DNA of 10,161 nucleotides from a gamma proteobacterium symbiont of Lucinoma myriamae (GTDB taxonomy: Bacteria; Pseudomonadota; Gammaproteobacteria; GRL18): assembly GCA_025655635.1 (NCBI GenBank), contig JAHXIM010000171.1, positions 1 to 10,161 of the forward strand. Reading direction: 5' to 3'. Shown here piece after piece: positions 1 to 5,356 of the stretch; the first letter of the stretch is position 1; each line of letters begins with the position of its first letter. A program made the translations under genes and the position numbers. The notes below the pieces were generated by a model. It made no database searches. It was not told the DNA's origin and saw only the letters and a list, made by a program, of their open reading frames with translations.

Positions 1-2
1 TT

Positions 3-31
3 ATTATAACATTTCTGGTCGATCTGGTCAC
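3..31 (-). promoter_or_regulatory. Candidate sigma-70 promoter at the window edge
   Basis: On the minus strand a perfect -10 hexamer TATAAT (8-3) is preceded, 17 bases upstream, by GTGACC (31-26), which matches the -35 consensus at 4 of 6 positions. It lies downstream of the HPr gene and would serve a gene beyond the left edge. The -35 overlaps a direct repeat read on the plus strand as CTGGTCgatCTGGTC (15-29), which could be a regulator half-site pair. The target gene is not visible, so this is tentative. Confidence 0.35.
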
Positions 32-119
32 TCAAAAATAGGGATAAATCCTTATATTTCAAATAGATAATATATTTTTCAGGGCTGACTAGTTAAGCTT
101 ATCAATAAACGTAAAACAT

Positions 120-389
120 CTATTCGGATTCATCAAAACGTTGATTTATCAATACTTTTAGTGCCGAAACAGCTTGTTTTTCATCACTACCATTAATAAT
201 TAAAGTAATTTCAGTACCTTTAGCTGCAGCGAGCATCATGACACTCATGATGCTTTTACCATTTGCAGTCTTACACTTGGTCTTAAGTTCAATTTTAGAT
301 TGAAAACTACTGGCTAGTGTCACTAGTTTTGCTGCTGCCCGGGCATGTAAACCCAGTTTGTTTATTATAATAATTTTTTCTTCAATCAA
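120..389 (-). CDS. ptsO: HPr-family phosphocarrier protein (NPr-like)
   Basis: This 89-residue protein is a complete HPr-fold phosphocarrier. It accepts a phosphoryl group from Enzyme I and passes it to EIIA proteins in the cytoplasm. The active-site motif LGLHARAAA places the catalytic histidine at residue 15. The second hallmark, NGKSIMSVMML, places a serine at residue 46, the position phosphorylated by HprK in other bacteria. The start appears to be TTG at 389. The only in-frame upstream codons before a stop include no ATG or GTG, and the resulting N-terminus MIEEK fits the family. The gene follows the EIIA(Man) gene by 61 bases and is the last of the PTS operon in view. In enterics the homologue beside rapZ is NPr (ptsO/npr). 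With EIIA(Man) and HprK beside it, 'ptsH-like HPr' is an equally fair name. No clear terminator is seen in bases 1-119. Confidence 0.93.
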   Translation of the reverse strand: MIEEKIIIINKLGLHARAAAKLVTLASSFQSKIELKTKCKTANGKSIMSVMMLAAAKGTEITLIINGSDEKQAVSALKVLINQRFDESE

Positions 390-450
390 TGTAATGGCTT
401 CATTTGTAAATAAAGAGCAATAAAGAACTCAGAATATTATGGGGTGAGTA

Positions 451-864
451 TTAACGACAGTTAATAGTGTTATCAACAATAAAAATGCTATCGTTTGCAC
501 CAGAGCAGGCTTTTTGTGCTAATTCAGGTAAACTCAGATGAGCATAATTCATAATTTTGACCAGCATAGGCAGGTTGACACCGGTAATAATAATTTTTTG
601 CTGCTTTGATGTGTTTTCAAGTAGTTTTGTTGCGATATTACTGGGTGTTGAACCATAGATATCGGTGATTATTAAAATATCATCATTTTCATCAAGTTCA
701 CTACAGAGTTGACTGGCTTGTGTGTATCCCTGTTCAATGTCCATTTGCGCTGTAATGATCAAATTCTTACAGGTAATGGGAGATACTCCCATCATGTTGG
801 TCGCAGTATTTAATAAACTACTGCCTATGTCGTCGTGAGTGATGAGTAATAGTGAGACACCCAT
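451..864 (-). CDS. PTS EIIA component, mannose/fructose (ManX-like) family
   Basis: The protein has 137 residues, the length of a stand-alone EIIA(Man) domain. It begins with the family's strand-loop motif LLLITHDDIG, where His10 is the expected phosphoryl-acceptor histidine. A later ITDIYGSTPSN segment is the typical conserved second loop (canonical D-x-x-G-(G/S)-(S/T)-P). It would receive phosphate from the adjacent HPr. No EIIB, EIIC or EIID permease genes are present, so sugar transport by this unit is unlikely. Orphan EIIA(Man) proteins next to HPr and hprK are known in beta- and gammaproteobacteria and are thought to be regulatory. An AAGGG ribosome-binding site lies about 10 bases before the ATG. 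The 170-base gap upstream, after rapZ, holds a perfect TATAAT on the minus strand (918-913) but no convincing -35. Confidence 0.9.
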   Translation of the reverse strand: MGVSLLLITHDDIGSSLLNTATNMMGVSPITCKNLIITAQMDIEQGYTQASQLCSELDENDDILIITDIYGSTPSNIATKLLENTSKQQKIIITGVNLPMLVKIMNYAHLSLPELAQKACSGANDSIFIVDNTINCR

Positions 865-900
865 GCAATCAAACCCTTAAAAATGGAAGAAGTTAGAGAT

Positions 901-923
901 TATAAGCTGAAAATTATAGCTTT
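901..923. repeat. TATAAGCT-N9-AGCTTT hairpin-like motif, copy 1
   Basis: In the rapZ to EIIA(Man) gap, TATAAGCT (901-908) and AGCTTT (918-923) flank 9 bases. AAGCT and AGCTT can pair as a 5-bp stem. The same arms with the same 9-base spacer occur upstream of lptC. The function is unknown and chance is possible in AT-rich DNA. Confidence 0.35.
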
Positions 924-1034
924 AATAGGGGGAAAAAGAGATAGTTTCAGACTTTTTATGTGAAAATATAAACCTAATGAATAGAATCAATAGCTTACAA
1001 CAAATATAGCTCGAATATAGGTGATTATTTGCAA

Positions 1035-1889
1035 CTAGGCCAGTTCTTTATGACGGGCGATAACGGATTCCCGATGTTGTTTAAAGTAATTGGCCAGCTT
1101 TTCAACCATATAAACAGAGCGGTGCTGTCCACCCGTACAACCTATTGCAATGGTGAGATAATTTCGATTATTGTCTTCAAAGCAGGGCAGCCATTTGTCA
1201 ACATATTGTCTGATGTCTTCAAACATCTCACCGCAACTTTCCTGTTGATCTAAAAACTCAGCAACGGGCTGATCCTTTCCAGTAAAAGGTCTGAGTGCGG
1301 GTTCCCAATGAGGGTTTGGCAAGCAGCGCATATCAAACATCATATCCATATCATCAGGTAGACCATGCTTGAAACCAAAGGATAAAAATTGTAATGCCAT
1401 GACTGGTTGGCTGTTCAGGCTGATAATATCTTTTATTTTATCGCGTAATTGATGAACATTGGTGTTGGATGTATCAATTTGTTGATCAGCCTCATCTTTA
1501 ATCATATTGAGTACAAGCCGTTCTCTATTGATGGCTTCTTCAAGTGATGTTTTCTCATTAGTTAATGGATGTTTACGACGGGTTTCACTAAATCGTTTGA
1601 GTAGAATATCAGTTTGGGCATGAAGAAATAAAACATGGCATTCTATATTGTGTTGTGCAATTGTTGTCAGTATTTCAGCAAAACTGGAAAAATTACTGCC
1701 CAGTGTTCTGGCATCAATACCCACAGCAATTTTATCAATATAAAGCCGGTCTTTGAGACTTTTTTCAACTAATTCAGATAGTAACTCCAGTGGCAGGTTA
1801 TCGATGCAGTAATAATCTAAATCTTCAAACACTTGCAGTGCAATTGTCTTACCAGAGCCGGATAGGCCGCTAACAATTTGTAATTTCAT
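1035..1889 (-). CDS. rapZ: RapZ-family nucleotide-binding protein
   Basis: This 284-residue protein matches the length and motif order of RapZ (formerly YvcJ/YhbJ). In E. coli RapZ senses glucosamine-6-phosphate and delivers the small RNA GlmZ to RNase E. The N-terminal P-loop domain starts with GLSGSGKT (residues 8-15), followed by CIDNLP and the GIDART segment. The C-terminal domain has KHGLPDDMDMMFDMRCLPNP, HWEPALRPFTGKD, and GCTGGQHRSVY near residues 250-260. The start codon ATG at 1889 lies inside hprK (20-base overlap) with AGGGA about 9 bases upstream, so the two are probably translationally coupled. The C-terminus ends in RHKELA and lacks the extra lysine/arginine-rich tail (KRK) used by E. 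coli RapZ for RNA binding. RNA delivery therefore may not be conserved, while the nucleotide-binding role is well supported. Confidence 0.95.
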   Translation of the reverse strand: MKLQIVSGLSGSGKTIALQVFEDLDYYCIDNLPLELLSELVEKSLKDRLYIDKIAVGIDARTLGSNFSSFAEILTTIAQHNIECHVLFLHAQTDILLKRFSETRRKHPLTNEKTSLEEAINRERLVLNMIKDEADQQIDTSNTNVHQLRDKIKDIISLNSQPVMALQFLSFGFKHGLPDDMDMMFDMRCLPNPHWEPALRPFTGKDQPVAEFLDQQESCGEMFEDIRQYVDKWLPCFEDNNRNYLTIAIGCTGGQHRSVYMVEKLANYFKQHRESVIARHKELA

Positions 1890-2409
1890 TAATTGATTTC
1901 CCTGAACATCCGGCCTTATCTTTAAAGTTAAACCCGATAAACTGTTTAATTGCTGTTTTAATTATTATAGGTATATTTCTATTTGGGTATAAGTGTATGC
2001 TAATACCTGGAACTGAACAACTCTGATAATGCCATTTTTGATAGCTGGCTGTTAATAATTGCTGTGGATCTTGTTGACTAATGATTGCTTGTTGATGATT
2101 TGGTGTGATGAGTTCAATCACTAAATCAATTGAATGACTTGGGATAAAGGCTTGTTCACCAATGACTTCTAACAGGTTGATGATACCTAGATCATGTATA
2201 TGCATCAGGCCATAAAACCCATCAGGACAAGTACCCAGTATTGTATTGTTATCTGCTGTCAGCTCAGGAGCATCATCACAAATGAGGGTCGCTCCATGGT
2301 GGATTAATTGTAAGGCAATTTCTGACTTACCGACCCCGCTATCACCTATGAGATAAATACCCATGCCGTTAATTTCGATAAGCACACCATGTTCAGGAAG
2401 TATTTTCAT
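1870..2409 (-). CDS. hprK: Short HprK-type HPr(Ser) kinase/phosphorylase, catalytic domain only
   Basis: With the ATG at 2409 the product has 179 residues, against about 310 for the full-length enzyme. It corresponds to the C-terminal catalytic domain alone. Visible motifs are a GDSGVGKS P-loop (22-29), an ICDDA acidic motif (43-47), and a C-terminal YPNRNIPIII segment that corresponds to the family's R-P-G-R-N region. The HprK signature (usually E-I/V-R-G-L-G-I) reads HIHDLGI (70-76), so the Glu, Arg and Gly are replaced. An in-frame TGA lies a few codons upstream and ptsN ends only about 50 bases away. The N-terminal domain is therefore truly absent and not split off by a frameshift. A TTG two codons upstream (2415) is an alternative start. 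Short HprK forms are known in alphaproteobacteria. It probably phosphorylates Ser46 of the HPr encoded downstream. Phosphorylase activity is uncertain. Confidence 0.88.
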   Translation of the reverse strand: MKILPEHGVLIEINGMGIYLIGDSGVGKSEIALQLIHHGATLICDDAPELTADNNTILGTCPDGFYGLMHIHDLGIINLLEVIGEQAFIPSHSIDLVIELITPNHQQAIISQQDPQQLLTASYQKWHYQSCSVPGISIHLYPNRNIPIIIKTAIKQFIGFNFKDKAGCSGKSINEITNC

Positions 2410-2458
2410 GGTCAAATTGTCATTGAGAAAAACTCATAATCAGGAATGTTTTGGCATT

Positions 2459-2908
2459 TTAAATGTTGATAAGAGTATTGTAAACGCTTTCGGGTGAGGT
2501 GGCATTATTAAGAATTTTCCGGTTTTCTTCATTGCGAAAAAATTCAGCGAGTTTAGCTAATATCTGAAGGTGTTCCTCTGTTGAATGATCTGGTACCAGA
2601 AGTGCAAACAGGAGTTTTACGGGTTCTTTATCGATTGCATCATAGTCAACACCGGTGGATAGACTGATAAAAATGCCAATGGTTTCGGTGCATTCTGATA
2701 TGCGTCCATGAGGAAGTGCTACACCATGACCAATACCGGTACTACCCAGGCGCTCTCGGTTAATTAGAGTTTCAAATACTTTATTAGTGCTTAATTCAGG
2801 GTAATTATCACTGACAATATGACTGATACTTTCAAGTACCTTCTTTTTACTGCGGGCAGTATTATTGAGCTGAATTTGATTAATTTTGATGAGATGATTA
2901 AATTTCAT
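2459..2908 (-). CDS. ptsN: PTS(Ntr) EIIA protein PtsN
   Basis: This 149-residue protein is a fructose-type EIIA domain of the nitrogen-related PTS. It is a cytoplasmic regulator that in other Proteobacteria modulates potassium transport, sensor kinases and sigma-54-related metabolism according to its phosphorylation state. The active-site segment GIGHGVALPHGR holds the phosphoryl-acceptor histidine at residue 67 (PHGR), preceded by the typical RERLGSTGIG. The downstream VKLLFALLVP and HLQILAKLAEFF segments are also family-typical. Its length and N-terminal start match enteric PtsN closely. It begins the PTS operon. A long hairpin separates it from hpf, and a good promoter lies about 45-80 bases upstream of its ATG. 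No strong Shine-Dalgarno sequence is seen before the start. Confidence 0.95.
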   Translation of the reverse strand: MKFNHLIKINQIQLNNTARSKKKVLESISHIVSDNYPELSTNKVFETLINRERLGSTGIGHGVALPHGRISECTETIGIFISLSTGVDYDAIDKEPVKLLFALLVPDHSTEEHLQILAKLAEFFRNEENRKILNNATSPESVYNTLINI

Positions 2909-2959
2909 GACTATCTGATTAGAAACTGTCTTTTTGAAAAAGAGAAGGTTGAAATGCTA

Positions 2960-2988
2960 TTTTTATCTGAATGCATTAAAACTGTCAA
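2960..2988 (-). promoter_or_regulatory. Candidate sigma-70 promoter of the ptsN-hprK-rapZ-EIIA-HPr operon
   Basis: On the minus strand a perfect -35 TTGACA (2988-2983) is followed after exactly 17 bases by TAAAAA (2965-2960), a 4-of-6 match to TATAAT. Transcription would start near 2953, giving a leader of about 45 bases before the ptsN ATG at 2908. The upstream terminator-like hairpin at 3083-3137 makes an independent promoter here plausible. This is a sequence match only. Confidence 0.6.
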
Positions 2989-3082
2989 ATAAATTCAGCA
3001 ATTATTAAGAAAATAAGTATTTTCATTATTGTTTCATTATAGCTTTCTATTCATCGGACAGGAAGGTTATATGTCTTAAGAT

Positions 3083-3137
3083 AAAATCACCTCTAGCCTT
3101 GAGCTAAAATATAATGATCAAGGCTAGAGGTGGTTTT
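3083..3137 (-). terminator. Long hairpin, probable terminator of the rpoN-hpf unit
   Basis: Arms 3083-3102 and 3118-3137 pair over 20 bp with a single G-U pair. The core is ACCTCTAGCCTTGA against its exact complement, enclosing a 15-base AT-rich loop. It begins three bases after the hpf stop codon. Read on the minus strand it is followed by ATTTTATCTT, a modest U-rich tail. It therefore looks like an intrinsic terminator or a 3'-end stabilising stem separating hpf from ptsN. Partial read-through cannot be excluded. Confidence 0.75.
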
Positions 3138-3140
3138 AAA

Positions 3141-3464
3141 TTATAGCTCGTGTGTTTTAAGACTCACTTCACCGCGGTGGTGGTTAGTCATTTTTTCTTT
3201 ATGTTTTTTTACCTGGCGATCCAGTTTATCAATTAAATTGTCAATGGCTGCATACATATCTTCTTCTACTGATTCAGCAAATACTTTGCTGCCTTTTACC
3301 GTTAGCGTGGCTTCCGCTTTTTGACGTTGTTTCTCTACACTTAAAATAACATGACTTTTACTAACAATATCAAAGTGACGTTGAACACGCTCCATTTTCT
3401 GGTTGACGTAATCACGTAGTGAATCTGTGATATCGATATGATGTCCGGTTATATCTATTTGCAT
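3141..3464 (-). CDS. hpf: Ribosome hibernation promoting factor, short form
   Basis: The 107-residue product is a short-form HPF/YfiA-family protein, which binds the 30S decoding region and shuts ribosomes down in stationary phase or stress. The N-terminus MQIDITGHHIDITDSLRDYV and the C-terminal EEDMYAAIDNLIDKLDRQV are the family hallmarks. A basic stretch (KKHKEK) follows. It lacks the C-terminal dimerisation domain of long HPF. An AAGGAG Shine-Dalgarno lies 8 bases before the ATG, the strongest ribosome-binding site in this window, fitting high demand for the protein. It lies 98 bases after rpoN, as in E. coli, and is followed at once by a long hairpin. It is probably co-transcribed with rpoN. 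I find no convincing separate promoter in the 98-base gap. Confidence 0.96.
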   Translation of the reverse strand: MQIDITGHHIDITDSLRDYVNQKMERVQRHFDIVSKSHVILSVEKQRQKAEATLTVKGSKVFAESVEEDMYAAIDNLIDKLDRQVKKHKEKMTNHHRGEVSLKTHEL

Positions 3465-3472
3465 AAGATTAG

Positions 3473-3478
3473 CTCCTT
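3473..3478 (-). promoter_or_regulatory. Strong ribosome-binding site of hpf
   Basis: AAGGAG on the minus strand lies 8 bases before the hpf ATG. It stands out because most genes here, including rpoN and ptsN, have weak or unrecognisable Shine-Dalgarno sequences. Confidence 0.8.
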
Positions 3479-3562
3479 GTTTAGCTATGATAAATAATAT
3501 TTTAGTTCAATAATTTGAAAAAAACCTTATTTATCTTTTGTATGCCTTTAAGTATTCACTTA

Positions 3563-5125
3563 TCAGGCGATATTCTTTCGTTCATTAGAAGGTGGTATTG
3601 ACATGGATTCGCGATATTTGGCGACTGTACGTCGGGCTACCTTATAATTCTGCTCTGCCAGCATGATGGAAATTTTGTTGTCGCTTAATGGCTTGCGACT
3701 ATTTTCTGCGGCAATAAATTTTTTGATGATTGCGCGAATAGCGGTTGCTGATGCTTCACCGCCACTGGCGGTGGTAATATGACTGGAAAAGAAGTACTTA
3801 AGTTCAAAAATACCTCCTGGCGTATGCATGTATTTTTGTGTAGTGACTCTGGATATAGTGGATTCATGCATTTCTACGACTTCAGCAACATCGGCAAGCA
3901 CTAAGGCCCGCATGTGTTCTTCACCATATTCAAAGAAATCTCTTTGGAAATCCAGAATACAGCGTGATACTTTTAATAAGGTGTCATTACGACCTTGCAG
4001 ACTCTTTATAAACCAGCGAGCTTCCTGCAGGTGATCTTTAATTGAGCTCATATCGCTGTCTTTTTTTGCGCCTTTTACCAGACTTAGATATTGCTCATTT
4101 ATTTTAATATTAGGTGTTGAATCTGAATTAAGGCTGCAAACCCATTCACCATTAATTTTTTTAACATAGACATCGGGTGTCACATAATGAGGTCTGTCAT
4201 CAGAAATATGACTGCCGGGTCTGGGACTCAGGCTTTTGATTAAACTGATCACCTGAGCTAATTTGTTTTCATCAAGCTTCATACGGCGTTTTAGAGTGGC
4301 GAAGTCTCGATTGGCCAGTAATTTTAAATGCCTGGAAACAAGAATTTTTGCTTCGCTCAGCCATGTGGTATCGCTATCCATAGCTCTTAACTGCAAGAGT
4401 AAGTTTTCCTGCAGATCGCGTGCACCAACTCCAGACGGGTCAAAATTTTGAATGAGATGTAATACGGCTTCAATTTCTTCTAAATCAATTTCGTCTTCAG
4501 GAGAAAACGACTGCAGCAGTTCTTCACAAGACTGAGTTAAGTAGCCGCTATCATCAATGCCGTCAATAATGGCATCCGCTATCATTTTGTCAGTATCACT
4601 AAATGGCGTCATTTCTGCTTGCCAGATTAGGTGCTCTTGTAAACTATCTTCTGTTTTGCCATTATTTTCAAATAAGTTACTGTCATCACCACTATATGAA
4701 TTACTAATACTTTGCCCGGCAGTATAACTAGTACTGGCGTCATAGGTGTCTTCCCAGCTTGAATCGGTTGTGAGTTCAGTGGGGATGTTATTCTGGCTAT
4801 TTTCGAAATCGACCTGTGTACTGTTTAGTTCGCTTGTTAAGTCATCATTGGATGGCTGATTGCTAATATCGCTATTTAGAGTATCGCTATTATTAAGGAC
4901 GTTTGACTCAAGAGAGTCACTGCTATTGTCGTTATTCGCAGTGTCGGAATCAGAAGTGGTGTCGGTGGTACTTTCATCAACTTCAAGCATAACATTGCTA
5001 TCCAGAGCTTCCTGTATCTCCTGTTGTAGATCCAGACTGGATAATTGCAGTAGTTTTATCGCCTGCTGCAATTGAGGCGTCATTGTAAGTTGCTGGCCTA
5101 AGCGAAGTTGAAGCGTTTGTTTCAT
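3563..5125 (-). CDS. rpoN: RNA polymerase sigma-54 factor
   Basis: This 520-residue protein is sigma-54, which directs RNA polymerase to -24/-12 promoters and needs AAA+ enhancer-binding activators. Region I is intact at residues 1-48, with the glutamine/leucine-rich LRLGQQLTMTPQLQQAIKLL that contacts activators. Residues 49-160 form a low-complexity acidic linker rich in Ser, Asp, Asn and Thr (region II), which largely explains the extra length over E. coli (477 residues). The core-binding region follows. The helix-turn-helix lies at about 410-436 (LADVAEVVEMHESTISRVT). The RpoN box ARRTVAKYRE at 497-506 reads the -24 element. The ATG at 5125 gives the standard N-terminus MKQTLQLRLG, although the ribosome-binding site is weak. 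The 231-base upstream gap holds a near-perfect sigma-54 promoter directed at this gene. Confidence 0.98.
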   Translation of the reverse strand: MKQTLQLRLGQQLTMTPQLQQAIKLLQLSSLDLQQEIQEALDSNVMLEVDESTTDTTSDSDTANNDNSSDSLESNVLNNSDTLNSDISNQPSNDDLTSELNSTQVDFENSQNNIPTELTTDSSWEDTYDASTSYTAGQSISNSYSGDDSNLFENNGKTEDSLQEHLIWQAEMTPFSDTDKMIADAIIDGIDDSGYLTQSCEELLQSFSPEDEIDLEEIEAVLHLIQNFDPSGVGARDLQENLLLQLRAMDSDTTWLSEAKILVSRHLKLLANRDFATLKRRMKLDENKLAQVISLIKSLSPRPGSHISDDRPHYVTPDVYVKKINGEWVCSLNSDSTPNIKINEQYLSLVKGAKKDSDMSSIKDHLQEARWFIKSLQGRNDTLLKVSRCILDFQRDFFEYGEEHMRALVLADVAEVVEMHESTISRVTTQKYMHTPGGIFELKYFFSSHITTASGGEASATAIRAIIKKFIAAENSRKPLSDNKISIMLAEQNYKVARRTVAKYRESMSIPPSNERKNIA

Positions 5126-5250
5126 AAATTAAGCAATTTATACCTGTTAGCCTGTTTAATTAACTATTAGCTAAAGGCCTTAAAAGAGTCTCTGGCTATT
5201 AATCCTGATTCATACCGTTGAAAATAAGTGTTCCTTGATTTAATAGTAGC

Positions 5251-5265
5251 GCAAATTGCGTGCCA
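5251..5265 (-). promoter_or_regulatory. Sigma-54 (-24/-12) promoter upstream of rpoN
   Basis: On the minus strand the sequence is TGGCACGCAATTTGC (5265-5251). It matches the sigma-54 consensus TGGCACG-N4-TTGC at every defined position, with the invariant GG and GC doublets separated by the required 10 bases. The predicted start is near 5239, leaving a leader of about 114 bases before the rpoN ATG. It lies in the only sizeable gap between lptB and rpoN and points at rpoN. I infer transcription or autoregulation of rpoN by its own product. The enhancer-binding activator is unknown. Confidence 0.72.
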
Positions 5266-5326
5266 TTGCAGTTGATAATGATCAAAAAAGTTAACTATTT
5301 TTTATTATTATTATAAAATTATTAAT

Positions 5327-5339
5327 TATCAATAACTTG
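5327..5339 (+). promoter_or_regulatory. Candidate IHF binding site
   Basis: TATCAATAACTTG matches the IHF core consensus WATCAANNNNTTR at all defined bases. Its 5' side is a strongly AT-rich tract (about 5293-5326), as in natural IHF sites. It is centred about 94 bases upstream of the predicted sigma-54 start, within the range used by DNA-bending sites at sigma-54 promoters. The AT-richness of the region raises the chance of a fortuitous match. Confidence 0.45.
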
Positions 5340-5356
5340 TATTTTTAAGAAAGGCA

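Noticed and set aside
913..918. Perfect TATAAT on the minus strand in the rapZ-EIIA gap
   Set aside because: No -35 element lies at 16-18 bases. In an AT-rich gap a lone -10 match is not enough for a promoter feature.
1029..1253. 74-codon plus-strand open frame opposite the 3' end of rapZ
   Set aside because: It is antisense to conserved RapZ C-terminal sequence with no ribosome-binding site or family resemblance.
3828..5075. Several plus- and minus-strand open frames of 60-71 codons inside rpoN
   Set aside because: They lie wholly within the well-supported rpoN gene, have no recognisable domains, and their composition mirrors the coding frame.
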